Made by a program: the position numbers and the translations under genes
Notes under the pieces: model-generated
Databases searched by the model: none
Told to the model about the DNA's origin: nothing
Seen by the model: only the letters and a program-made list of their open reading frames with translations
Part shown: positions 51,801 through 59,896 of the stretch, piece by piece
Position numbering within the stretch: the stretch's first letter is position 1
Layout of the letters: each line of letters opens with the position of its first letter
Source: Pseudomonadota bacterium
GTDB taxonomy: Bacteria > Desulfobacterota > Desulfovibrionia > Desulfovibrionales > Desulfovibrionaceae
Direction: 5' to 3'
Assembly (NCBI GenBank): GCA_023419375.1
Contig: JAEZYD010000008.1
Coordinates: forward strand, 1-64,000
Length of the DNA: 64,000 bases

Positions 51801-51947
51801 GCGATTGTTGTTAAAGAGAATACCAGCCCAGTTTTCAATAAGCTGCTGCTCTGTGGGGTTTTTGATGACTGCCGCTTCCCATCCGTATTGCGTGGTGAGC
51901 ACATTGATGAGGGCTTCTTCAAATTCGGATTCTTTGTTGAACGCCAT
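48819..51947 (-). CDS. hsdR: Type I restriction enzyme, R (helicase-nuclease) subunit
   Basis: Translocating nuclease (1042 residues) of a type I restriction system. The N-terminal nuclease core has the D-ELK pattern (GDIMLLINGMPLIHLELKKSG). The helicase domains follow with HTTGSGKT (motif I, about residue 293) and VDEAH (motif II, near 386). Motif VI lies near FSRTNRLFGHEK. It is intact with no internal stop. Its partner hsdS begins 11 bases upstream; it needs M and S subunits to cut DNA. Confidence 0.95.
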   Translation of the reverse strand: MAFNKESEFEEALINVLTTQYGWEAAVIKNPTEQQLIENWAGILFNNNRSVDRLNNQPLTQGEMQQIIEQIQTLNTPLKLNGFINGKTVSITRDNPNDEVHLGKEVSLKIYDRQEIAAGQSRYQIAQQPKFPTRGILNDRRGDIMLLINGMPLIHLELKKSGVSVMQAANQIEKYSREGVFSGLFSLMQIFVAMEPAESLYFANPGRDGKFNPNFYFHWANTNNEPINDWKEVAEKLLSIPMAHQLIGFYTVPDDSDGILKVMRSYQYYAASAISDRVAKTKWGEKNQRGGYIWHTTGSGKTMTSFKSAQLIANSKDADKVIFLIDRIELGTQSLQDYQAFADDNDEVQATESTYELVAKLKSNASTDTLIVTSIQKMSNIKQERGMNAADIRQMADKRIVFIVDEAHRSTFGDMLHDVKQNFPNAIFFGFTGTPIHIENQIKGCTTADVFGNELHRYSIADGIRDENVLGFDPYKVLTYKDKDVRKAVALDKARAATEEEAIADPHKSRIYYRFMNDVPMAGHVGKTGKYVKGIEDYLPQSQYTRNEHTEQVVADILENWVMLSHAGKFHALFATSSIPEAIAYYRLFKKKKPELKITALFDPNIDNGDGATTAFKEAGLEEIITDYNARYNQTFNLGTHGTFKKDIAARLAHKAPHQRIKANEQIDLLIVVDQMLTGFDSKWINTLYLDKKLEYQNIIQAFSRTNRLFGHEKPFGTIRYYRKPHTMEQNIAQAVKLYSGDKPIGLFVQKLQTNIETMNNLFERIRQVFVDAGVPDFTKKPADKSACGKFAALFKEFNAVLEAARIQGFTWNKREYTFQGKPGAKKTVIKTIFDKNDYLVLALRYKELWGSDGGCGGGGEEEAPYDLDGHLTEIDTGKIDADYMNSRFAKYLKALQAKEEVEQVKSDLHKTFATLTQDEQKYAGIFLRDIERGDVIVEDGKTLRDYITEYQARAKADQIHHVAVALGLDEAKLRDMMGLKLTEANINEYGRFDALKATVDMEKTRAFFADQQGAAVSLFKANSLLDGFLRKFLLEGGFDIA

Positions 51948-51958
51948 TGTGCAGTCCC

Positions 51959-53128
51959 CTATACGAACATTTTTTCAAGCAGGGCTTTTTTGATGTTTTG
52001 GAGCTTGGTCAATTCGCGCTTATGGAGGGTGATAAGGCGGTCGAGGTTGGTGAAGAATTCACTGATTTTTTCCTGCTCAGCTTTTACCGGCACTCGTGAT
52101 TCGAGGGCATTAAGTTTGCCAACTGCCAGTCCCGGCTGCGCCGACTGGCCGGAATACTGTCCTAAATTCATTGTCTCCAAAAGATAGTATAAAAAGAGAG
52201 TATCATTGCTGTTATTCGCCATCACAGCAACGGCATGCTCAGTAAAATAAGCTTTCCCGCAGGAAAATTGCATATTCCCGCATAAAGCTCCTTGGCGTCC
52301 AATAAGGGCAAAATCGCCATCGTGGTTATAGAAACTTGCATACCCACGAAGACCGTTACCCCCATACACGGGGTAGTCACCTGATGGGCTAATATCCGAT
52401 GCCTTAATAAATTCTCCGCTACGAAATTCACAACACAAGTCTCCGATCTTCCGCGACTCCCATGCGTCAGTAAAACCAGCGAAACGCATTTCGGGCTTGT
52501 TCTCGCCATCCTTCGGGAACATTTTTTCAAGCAGGGCTTTCTTGATGTTAACCGACTTGTCATGCTCACGCTGGTGAAGGGTGATAAGGCGTTCGAGATT
52601 GAAAAAAAGTGTACCAATTTTAGATTGTTCCACAATTTGTGGAAGCAAAATGGGTGTTTCCTTTACTTGCTCAATTGTATAATGCGCGATTGTTCCAATG
52701 TGGCTTATGCTCTTTACATAAGTTCTAAAAATAGGTGCAGTAAAAAATGTGTAAAGGAAATCTCCGTCAAGTTTTCCAGACTGCTTTAACCATAACAGGT
52801 CTGCGTCTTTGAAGTACAGGGGCGCGTTGCTAGGCACTTTGTAAGGGATTCCGATAGACCCTCCCCCAGTAATAAGAACATCGCCTTCCTGAACCTTTCC
52901 AGACCTCGTTGCTAATTCCTCAAACAGTTTCTGTGAGATAAAAGCCCTTTCATTGGCTACGCCCTTGAACGCAGAAACCACATCACTCGACCGAAAAAAA
53001 GGCACGCCCGACGTCGTCCATTCGTGTTTGTGAACTCGCGACGCAGATGAAACCTCAACCAAGTCGCCCAGCTTCCGTTCTTCCCAATCGTCAGTAAATC
53101 CGGCGAAACGGATGGCGGGGCTAGTCAT
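51959..53128 (-). CDS. hsdS: Type I restriction enzyme, S (specificity) subunit
   Basis: Specificity subunit (389 residues) with two target-recognition halves, each starting with the same FAGFTDxWExRK pattern (residue about 10 and residue about 207). Each recognition domain is followed by a conserved helix (LITLHQREHDKSVNIKKALLEKMF, repeated near the end as LITLHKRELTKLQNIKKALLEKMF), so it recognises a bipartite site. I prefer the ATG at 53128; a GTG at 53137 is the alternative. The ATG lies upstream of the preceding gene's stop, an overlap of about eight bases. Confidence 0.92.
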   Translation of the reverse strand: MTSPAIRFAGFTDDWEERKLGDLVEVSSASRVHKHEWTTSGVPFFRSSDVVSAFKGVANERAFISQKLFEELATRSGKVQEGDVLITGGGSIGIPYKVPSNAPLYFKDADLLWLKQSGKLDGDFLYTFFTAPIFRTYVKSISHIGTIAHYTIEQVKETPILLPQIVEQSKIGTLFFNLERLITLHQREHDKSVNIKKALLEKMFPKDGENKPEMRFAGFTDAWESRKIGDLCCEFRSGEFIKASDISPSGDYPVYGGNGLRGYASFYNHDGDFALIGRQGALCGNMQFSCGKAYFTEHAVAVMANNSNDTLFLYYLLETMNLGQYSGQSAQPGLAVGKLNALESRVPVKAEQEKISEFFTNLDRLITLHKRELTKLQNIKKALLEKMFV

Positions 53129-54308
53129 GCCTTTCACCCTTCAGGAGCGCCTGAAACTCGCCAAGCCCTTTCATGTCGTATTCGTTGCCTGTCAGATCGT
53201 CGATCAAGGTCGCGAGCGACGACTTTGTTTCCGCGATTTGCCCGGCCAGTTCCGCATAAGTGGTGGCGTATTTTTCTGCCAATGCCCGCACCTGGGAAAC
53301 AAGGTCGGCAATAATGCTGCCCGGTATGTTGTGCAGCGCGGCAATCAGCGGCTGAATCCACTTGGCTTCCAGCATTTCAACAATCTGCGCATCTGTCAGA
53401 CCCTCAATGGCGGCCTTGGTAGCAAGGTGCAAGGCGTCCGCGTCGGCCTTGACCTGCTTTTTCAGGCTTTTTTCCTTGTCTACCAGTTCCTGAACCTGCA
53501 CGAGCTTGCGTTCTAGTGAATCTTCATCATAGGCAAGCACAGCTGTTTTGGCCTTTGCAAGGGTGCCAAACAACTGTTTGACCTGTTTGCCTACCTCCGC
53601 AACGACAAAAGCGTCCTTGGCCTCACTAACAAAGGCGCTGTCCTTGTCTTCCTCTGACAGGGAATCAAGAATCTCGTCGTAGGTGGACTGAATTTCCGCA
53701 AGGCGTTCTTCCTTCTGCTTCAGGGCATCGTGCTGCGCGTGCAGCAAGGTAAGCTGCACCTGTTCAAAAGGAATGACGTGCCCGACCCAGCCATCCTGCA
53801 CTTCAGTGTCCTTGCCGTCCTTTTTCTTCAGCACAATGTTGGGATCGACCTTTTTTGCAGCGTCGAAGCCCTCGGTTTGCAGAATTTCCAGATCCACGGC
53901 GATTTTTGTCCACTCGTCGTCAAGGGCCTGGTAGGCACTGTACCTGTCCACAAGGGCGATCTGCTCAAGCCGCTGGAATATTGCATCCGCAATGGCAGAT
54001 TCCTGTTTGCCGATGTTGAGCGTTGCCCAGTTGTCGATAAGTTCGGCTTTGAGGTGTGCGGCAAAGTCTGCGAAAGCCCCAGCGTATTGTTGCTGCCAGG
54101 CGAGTACTGCCGCATTGCCATGTATGGCAGTCGCCACGTCCTCCACCGCAAGTGTTGCGTAGGGGGTGCCGTTGTGGGCGAACAGCGCTTCTTTCAGGCC
54201 GCCAAAGGTCTGCCAGTACGCATCCAGCGACGCTATCTCGTTCATGGGTATGCCGCCGAACATGGAGGCGTAAATGTCCCACGTTTCGGCACTGTCTGAT
54301 GAATCGAC
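53121..54308 (-). pseudogene. hsdM: C-terminal part of hsdM, separated by an in-frame TAG
   Basis: This frame continues the methylase subunit after the TAG codon at 54309-54311. It begins VDSSDSAETWDIYASMFGGIP, matching what follows the NLNIPRY motif in long-form HsdM proteins. It then runs without a stop for 395 residues with helical, charged coiled-coil-like sequence up to KGERHD. An ATG at 54263 could start a 380-residue product, but no convincing ribosome site precedes it. So this is either the lost tail of a nonsense-mutated HsdM, a readthrough product, or a sequencing error. Confidence 0.75.
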
Positions 54309-55727
54309 CTAGCGGGGAATATTGAGATTATATTCGTTGTCGCGAATCTCTTGCTGACTGACCAGACGCGAGAACTTATCCACGTTTGTGCGTTGGGTTA
54401 CGGTATCTGCAATTTTTTTGATGTCCGAGGCGCGCAGAACGTTGTTTTTGCCGACCTTGGCAAAGCCTTTGGAAGCGTCGATGACAAGCACGTCTGTGCT
54501 TGCCCGCGTCTTTTTCAACACCATGATAATTGTCGGTATGCCTGTGCCAAAAAAGATGTTGGCGGGCAGGCCGATAATGGTGTCGATGTGGTTTTGCTCA
54601 ATAAGGTTCTTGCGGATCGCGCCTTCCTCGCCGCCACGGAACAGAACGCCGTGCGGCAGCACGATGGTCATTATGCCGTCTGGCTTCAGATGAAAGAGGT
54701 CGTGAAGCAGAAAGGCGAAATCGGCCTTGGTTTTGGGAGCCAGCCCAAAGGCGGCAAAACGGGCGTCCGCATCCTTATGGGCAGGTTCCCACGCCTGAGA
54801 GTACGGGGGGTTGGATACCACGGCATCCACATAGAGCGGATTGTACGAGCCTATGGGGTCGCTATCGTCAAAATACGGCCAGTCGTCTTCAAGGGTGTCG
54901 CCGTTTCTGGTGACGATGTTGTCTGGCAGAATGCCGCGCATCACAAGGTTCATGCGCGTGAGGTTGTAGGTATTTTCTTTCAGCTCTTGCGCGTAGTATT
55001 TGATGTTGTTTTCGCTGGCGATGTGCTTGGCCACTGATTTACCAATGTTGATAAGCAGTGAGCCGGAACCGCTGGTGGGGTCGTAAATTTTGATTTCCTT
55101 GCGGTCTTTCAAATGGTCGGCGACGATTTCGGACATGAGCAGCGAAACCTCGTGAGGCGTGTAGAACTCGCCCGCCTTTTTGCCGGCATTGGCGGCAAAC
55201 ATGCTGATGAGGTATTCGTATATGAACCCTAAAACGTCGTAGTCCTGCCTGCCGTCCATGGGGATGACGTCAATCAGCTGAATGAGATTGCTGATGGATC
55301 TGGTCTGCGTGCCGGAACTGTCGCCAAGTTTGGAAAGCCCGGTTTGCAGTGTATCAAGAATGCGGTCAAAAACTTTTTTGTGCGTGGGGTTAATGAGACG
55401 GCTGAAGGCGGAGAGCGCATCGCGGACGTTGGACACGTCAAAGTCCCTGCCCATTTCAAGCCATGTGGAGAACAGGTTTTCGTAGGAGATGAAGTAGCCT
55501 AGGTTCTGCTGGATGGTCTTGACGGTAACGGCGTCGTCTTCCGACAGGGCCTTGAGCTCTTCCGTAGTGCCCTTCAGAACGTTGCGGACGTATTTGACTT
55601 CAGTATCTGAAAGATATTTGTAGAAGATGAATCCAAGAATATAGTCTTTGTATTCATTCGCCTCAATTTTGGAACGCATTTTGTTTGCGGATTCCCAAAT
55701 CTTTGACGCTAATTGCTGCTTGTTCAC
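54309..55727 (-). CDS. hsdM: Type I restriction enzyme, M (DNA methyltransferase) subunit, shortened by a TAG
   Basis: Adenine-N6 methyltransferase subunit (472 residues before the stop). Motif I DPTSGSGSLL is near residue 215 and the catalytic NPPY near 306. The N-terminal helical domain has LASKIWESANKMR. The protein stops at ...NLNIPR, where relatives read NLNIPRY; the tyrosine codon has become TAG. The reading frame continues in the same phase for 395 more codons. The catalytic domain is therefore complete, but the tail that usually helps assemble with S is missing unless the stop is read through. Confidence 0.9.
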   Translation of the reverse strand: MNKQQLASKIWESANKMRSKIEANEYKDYILGFIFYKYLSDTEVKYVRNVLKGTTEELKALSEDDAVTVKTIQQNLGYFISYENLFSTWLEMGRDFDVSNVRDALSAFSRLINPTHKKVFDRILDTLQTGLSKLGDSSGTQTRSISNLIQLIDVIPMDGRQDYDVLGFIYEYLISMFAANAGKKAGEFYTPHEVSLLMSEIVADHLKDRKEIKIYDPTSGSGSLLINIGKSVAKHIASENNIKYYAQELKENTYNLTRMNLVMRGILPDNIVTRNGDTLEDDWPYFDDSDPIGSYNPLYVDAVVSNPPYSQAWEPAHKDADARFAAFGLAPKTKADFAFLLHDLFHLKPDGIMTIVLPHGVLFRGGEEGAIRKNLIEQNHIDTIIGLPANIFFGTGIPTIIMVLKKTRASTDVLVIDASKGFAKVGKNNVLRASDIKKIADTVTQRTNVDKFSRLVSQQEIRDNEYNLNIPR

Positions 55728-55804
55728 GGTATCACCAAATTAACCATCAGAGTATAATGAATTTCAGTTGAGCGTTGTTCAACAAATATTAGCCAGTTCT
55801 GATT

Positions 55805-56734
55805 TTACTCTCCAAGCTCCTCAAAAAAATCAACGTCGAGTCTTTTCAGTTCCAGCGTTCTGTAACTTCTAACCCCGATACCGTGCTGCACCATAAGGCC
55901 TGCCAGCTCGTGCCCATCAATAAGGCGCAGGCGCTTGTGGCTGCGTTCAGAGTATTCGCGGGCCGCTTTTGTATAGCGGCTTGTAGTAACAAATACGCCC
56001 TTGGTGATGCCGTGCGCGTCCATTGCTCCTGCGAATTCGCGGATTTTATCCGGCCCGACGGGAGAATCTTGACCGTAGCGCTTAGCTTGCAGAAAGATCA
56101 CATCCAAACCAAGCACATCTTCTGTAATGATGCCGTCTATGGCTCCGTCGCCGGAGCCACCTGTCCTTTTGCCAAGGCCACCCGCGCCATACCCAAGGCC
56201 AAGCATCAGCTTGACAATCAACCGTTCAAAGTCTGCATCGTGCATTGCTTGCAGGCGTTCCTGAAGGTCAGATCGCAGTGCCCCGTTAAGCTCTGCAAAT
56301 GCGGCTTCAACACGTTCTTCGGGGGTTTCCTCTTCGGAAGTGGGGGGAGTCTGCTGTTCCCCAGTTTCATTGTCAGCTTCTGGTGCGCTGGAGGCACTGC
56401 GGAACTGGCGATAGTTTTCAGAGCGGGCCATCAAAAAGTTTATATCAATACGCTGGGGGGCTTCCTGCAGGGCCTGTTGCCCCTCTGCTGTGATGTCATA
56501 AACACCGCGTGCCTCACGCCGTAACAGCCCCGCCTTGGTGAGGTGGACGAAAGCCCAGTAAATTCTGTTTGCAACTCTGGTCTGCCTGCCGCTAGCCAGC
56601 ATTTCCTGCCTGTCTGCAACGGACAGGTTGAATGCGTCAGAAACTTGAGCGATGGCTTCCGCTGTTCTCAACGAGCCGTTGGCAGCCAGACGCAATACAG
56701 GCAGCATGAAACTTTGGAAATCAGGAATTGCCAT
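55805..56734 (-). CDS. mrr: Mrr-type restriction endonuclease
   Basis: Type IV restriction enzyme (309 residues) that cuts methylated DNA. The N-terminal winged-helix region (LRREARGVYDITAEGQQAL) fits the Mrr N-terminal domain. The catalytic PD-(D/E)xK domain has GSGDGAIDGIITEDVLGLDVIFLQAKRY (short variant of the D...QxK motif) around residue 190. A variable acidic linker separates the two. It heads the hsd group on the same strand. Co-location with a type I system is common in defence islands. Confidence 0.9.
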   Translation of the reverse strand: MAIPDFQSFMLPVLRLAANGSLRTAEAIAQVSDAFNLSVADRQEMLASGRQTRVANRIYWAFVHLTKAGLLRREARGVYDITAEGQQALQEAPQRIDINFLMARSENYRQFRSASSAPEADNETGEQQTPPTSEEETPEERVEAAFAELNGALRSDLQERLQAMHDADFERLIVKLMLGLGYGAGGLGKRTGGSGDGAIDGIITEDVLGLDVIFLQAKRYGQDSPVGPDKIREFAGAMDAHGITKGVFVTTSRYTKAAREYSERSHKRLRLIDGHELAGLMVQHGIGVRSYRTLELKRLDVDFFEELGE

Positions 56735-57172
56735 GACAAGTACTCACTCTTGGTTGGGCCTCAAATCAAACTAGGCAGACGGGCTGTTCTATGCCACCAT
56801 GCGCATCCCACGAGGCCGCTTCAAAGAAATTTTTGCAGGGCTGTCACGGTGGTTCACTGGGATGCACTCTATGAATTTCAGGGGTTTTCTCAATAGGAAA
56901 TATTGGTTTTGTACGGTATTGGGCGCAAAAGTTCAAATTTTAGAATTACTGCGAGTTAGTAGCAGGGCGGCGTGGGCGGGCCTTTGCAGGGTGGGGTCAG
57001 AAATAGGCATTGGGGCAACAGTTTCCGCTGTGGGCTAGCCCCCCTATATATTGCCCCAATAACCATACCGCTGCCAACGAACCCACGCGAAATGGAAAGA
57101 ACCGTTTTGGGCCGCAAAACGCAAAGACCGCCGAAGTTGTGCAACTTCGGCGGTCTTTGTCTGAACAGTTCT
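56735..57172. other. Non-coding gap between mrr and the tRNA gene
   Basis: A 438-base gap with no gene. It contains a perfect 10-bp inverted repeat, ATTGGGGCAA (57009-57018) and TTGCCCCAAT (57051-57060), enclosing the palindrome GGGCTAGCCC (57033-57042). The tRNA terminator lies at its end. The mrr promoter should be near 56740-56900. Confidence 0.5.
57126..57158 (-). terminator. Terminator after the tRNA gene, copy of the element at 38.4 kb
   Basis: GACCGCCGAAGTTG pairs with CAACTTCGGCGGTC (perfect stem), followed on the minus strand by TTTGCGTTTTG. About 64 bases here and at 38416-38481 match closely by eye (roughly 53 identical positions). Confidence 0.7.
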
Positions 57173-57248
57173 TGGTGGGCCCACCAGGACTTGAACCTGG
57201 GACGGGCCGGTTATGAGCCGGAGGCTCTACCAACTGAGCTATAGGCCC
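57173..57248 (-). tRNA. tRNA with CAT anticodon (tRNA-Met or lysidine-type tRNA-Ile)
   Basis: The 76-base gene folds as a clover leaf: acceptor GGGCCTA with TGGGCCC (one G-U pair), D-arm GCTC...GAGC with GG in the loop, anticodon loop CTCATAA, T-arm CCAGG-TTCAAGT-CCTGG, discriminator A and an encoded CCA end. Base pair 27-43 of the anticodon stem is a T-C mismatch; the other four pair. The lack of the initiator features rules out fMet. Elongator Met and minor Ile (read after lysidine modification) cannot be separated by eye. Confidence 0.9.
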
Positions 57249-57334
57249 CAAGGAGGGGAAATATAGCTGCAAGGCTGGCTTCGGTCAAGTGCGCGTATCG
57301 GGCAGCGTTGGGCGGGCCGCAAAACCTGCCCTTG

Positions 57335-58498
57335 CTACATGGCGTTGCCCGCTTCCAGCAAGGAAATCTGCTCGTCCATGGCCTTTTTCAGCGGGGCGGG
57401 CAGGCCCATGATGTCCACGTTCAAAAAGCCCCGCACAATGGTGGCGGCGGCTTCGTCTTCGTCCAGACCGCGCGCCATGAGGTATTCAATTTCCTCCTGC
57501 GCGATCTTGCCCACCGCTGCCTCGTGCGAAAGCTCCACGCCGTCCTGATTGCTGTCCAGCTCGGGGATGGCGTGCATGCGCCCGCCGCCAAGAATCAGCC
57601 CCTTGCATTCGAGGTGCCCCTTGGCGGGAGCGGCGGAAGCGCCGATAAAGCCACGGTTGATGACCGTGCCGCCCGTGGTGACCACGCGCGAGATGATTTC
57701 GCCGCGCGTATCGGGGGCCGCAAGGTCAATGCGGTTGCCGCAGTCCACATGGGAGCCGGTGGGAGCCACCACAACGGAATTGAAGCGGGCCACGGCTCCG
57801 GAACCAGCCAGGGTCATGGTGGGGTACATTTGCAGGTCGCCCACGGGCTTGAGCAGAATGTAGTTGTTCTGGAACTCGCCCCCGGCTTCAACAATCCCGG
57901 CGGAGCGGGGGCGCACCGTGGTGCTGCTGCCCCAGTTGTGGATCATGGTAAAGGTGAGCTTGCCGCCTTTTTCCACATAATATTCGGTCACGCCCAGATG
58001 GGCGGCATCGTTGGCATCGTGCGCAGTGGCGCAGCCGCCAAGAATGTGCAGTTCCGCGCCTTCTTCGACAATCACGATATTGTGGATGCTCTGACCCGCG
58101 CCATGCCCCTTGATGAACATGCACGACTGCACGGGCTGGGCGATTTTGACGCCCTTGCGCGCCCGCACAAAGTAACCGCCGTTGCAGTGCTCCTGCGCCA
58201 TGCGCGTGAATTCGTCCTTTTCAGGATTCAGCAGCTTCCAGAAATACTGGGGCAGGCCGTCGAACTTTTTCAGCGCCGTGCAGATGTCCATGAGGTCGAG
58301 GCCTTCATGGCGCGTTTCGCAGTGCACGCCAGCATGGTTGAGCTGCATGAACGCACCGCTGGCGGTGCTGTCGTTCACATCGATGCCAGCCAGCACCAGG
58401 CGTTCCTGATCCTCGCGGGGGAGGGCGGCGAGGTTTTCAATGGGCGCGGCGTTTTCGCCGCCGCTGAACTGAAAGCGGGAAAGATTGACAGAACTCAT
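57335..58498 (-). CDS. sufB: SufB/SufD-family iron-sulfur cluster assembly scaffold
   Basis: SUF scaffold component (387 residues) of the right-handed beta-helix family. The segment AGIVEAGGEFQNNYILLKP and the conserved HEAAVGKI with C-terminal GLDEDEAAATIVRGFLNVDIMGLP are typical of SufB/SufD. Only this one scaffold gene is present, so it would act as a homodimer with SufC, resembling the minimal SufBC systems of anaerobes and archaea. The ATG overlaps the sufC stop (ATGA). It is the last gene of the operon. Confidence 0.9.
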   Translation of the reverse strand: MSSVNLSRFQFSGGENAAPIENLAALPREDQERLVLAGIDVNDSTASGAFMQLNHAGVHCETRHEGLDLMDICTALKKFDGLPQYFWKLLNPEKDEFTRMAQEHCNGGYFVRARKGVKIAQPVQSCMFIKGHGAGQSIHNIVIVEEGAELHILGGCATAHDANDAAHLGVTEYYVEKGGKLTFTMIHNWGSSTTVRPRSAGIVEAGGEFQNNYILLKPVGDLQMYPTMTLAGSGAVARFNSVVVAPTGSHVDCGNRIDLAAPDTRGEIISRVVTTGGTVINRGFIGASAAPAKGHLECKGLILGGGRMHAIPELDSNQDGVELSHEAAVGKIAQEEIEYLMARGLDEDEAAATIVRGFLNVDIMGLPAPLKKAMDEQISLLEAGNAM

Positions 58499-59289
58499 TT
58501 AAGGGGCGCCTCCGCAATTTTGCCAAGCATGTCGCCGGTGAGGCAGCGCAGACATTCCTGATAGCCGTGGGTAGCAATGTGATCCAGAATTTCGCGGGGC
58601 CGCGCCTCGCAACACAGCTTGCCCTGGTACATGACCTGCCCCCGGTGGGCATTGACGTATTCGAGAATATGTCCGGTGTGGGTGATGATAAGACCGCTGG
58701 TGGAGCGCACCTTCTCCCGCTGCCGCAGCGTGGCGCAACATCGTTCGGGCGTGCCGTCCAGCAGGTAGCGCACGGTTTTGCCCACAAGCGCCATGTTTTC
58801 AAGGTCAACGCCGGATTCCGGCTCGTCAAAGAGCAGCAGGTCGGGCTTCTGGGCCATGAGTTGCAGCAGTTCGGAGCGCTTGATCTCGCCGCCGGAAAAG
58901 CCCGCGTTCACATCGCGTTTGAGAAAATGGTCAAAATGCACCTTGCGGGCCATGTCCTCAATATCCATATTGCGTCCGCGCCCGCACAATTCCACCAGCT
59001 TGCCCGTGGGCAGGCCGTGGATGGTGGGGGGCCGCTGGAACGACATGCCAATGCCGAGGCGCGCACGCTCGTACATGGGCGCGTGGGTGATGTCTGTGCC
59101 CTTGTAGATAATCTGGCCCTGCGTGACCTCATACCCCGCAAAGCCCATGAGGGTCATGAGCAGGGTGGTTTTGCCGGAGCCGTTGGGGCCAAAGAGAATG
59201 AATGTTTCGCCAGGGCGGATGTGCAGATCAATGCCCTTGAGCACGGGCGTGCCCTTGACCGAAACATGCAGGTCACGGATTTCAAGCAT
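58495..59289 (-). CDS. sufC: SufC-type ATPase of iron-sulfur cluster assembly
   Basis: ABC-type cytosolic ATPase (264 residues) with Walker A GPNGSGKT near residue 31, the SufC signature SGGEIKRSELLQL near 134, and Walker B LLLFDEPESGVDLEN near 154. It powers cluster assembly on SufB. The ATG at 59289 overlaps the preceding gene by eight bases, consistent with coupling. The order unknown protein-sufC-sufB makes a compact three-gene operon with no sufS, sufE or sufU nearby. Confidence 0.93.
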   Translation of the reverse strand: MLEIRDLHVSVKGTPVLKGIDLHIRPGETFILFGPNGSGKTTLLMTLMGFAGYEVTQGQIIYKGTDITHAPMYERARLGIGMSFQRPPTIHGLPTGKLVELCGRGRNMDIEDMARKVHFDHFLKRDVNAGFSGGEIKRSELLQLMAQKPDLLLFDEPESGVDLENMALVGKTVRYLLDGTPERCCATLRQREKVRSTSGLIITHTGHILEYVNAHRGQVMYQGKLCCEARPREILDHIATHGYQECLRCLTGDMLGKIAEAPLK

Positions 59290-59608
59290 CTTCTTCTCCG
59301 GTTTCGCCCAGATACTCCAGCACATCGTAATGCACGTGATCCAGAATATGGGTCAGCCTGGAAACGCATTCCTCGCCCACGGCGCTGCCAATCAGGGTGA
59401 CAATAAAGGCCGCGCGCTTGGAATTGACCAGCGCTTCATAGCCAGGATCAGCGGAATACGGAATGGCCCGGATGGAATCGCTGAATTCCTGGAGTTTTGC
59501 TTCGTCGAGATATTTGATGGGCTGGGGCTCGTTGTCGAGATAGGCGATGCCGTCCCGCAGCTCCAGCATGATCGGTTTGCCACGCAGATACGCGATGCAC
59601 ACTTCCAT
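59282..59608 (-). CDS. Protein of unknown function at the head of the SUF operon
   Basis: A 108-residue soluble protein I do not recognise. It begins MEVCIAYLRGKPIML, ends in EYLGETGEEDA, and has only two cysteines (C4 and another in GEECVSRLTHI). The first half contains strands (LELRDGIAYL), the second a helix rich in His and Asp (THILDHVHYDVLEYL) that might bind metal. The start at 59608 is preceded by AAGGGG. Overlap with sufC ties it to iron-sulfur cluster assembly, but no similarity to known SUF components is seen. Confidence 0.7.
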   Translation of the reverse strand: MEVCIAYLRGKPIMLELRDGIAYLDNEPQPIKYLDEAKLQEFSDSIRAIPYSADPGYEALVNSKRAAFIVTLIGSAVGEECVSRLTHILDHVHYDVLEYLGETGEEDA

Positions 59609-59896
59609 GGTAATCCCCTTGGTTTTGTGATGCCGCATAGTGGCAAACTTGCCACCCCCTGTCCAGAGATGCGGCGCATTCAGATGCCTGTCTTTATTGG
59701 AGCGTGACGAGGCGCGGCGGCGCTGTTCAAGTGCTGGCGCGCCTTTGCCGGGTATGCGGCATATGTCGGATATGGTAAAAAATGTACAGTCCGGATCACG
59801 CAACACCGCGCGGCAGCAGGGTTTTGTTCCCCGCTGCCGCGCAGCAGATTGCCCGGCGGGCAAGAGGTATTAGTGCCGGGGCGTCATGCAATGCCC

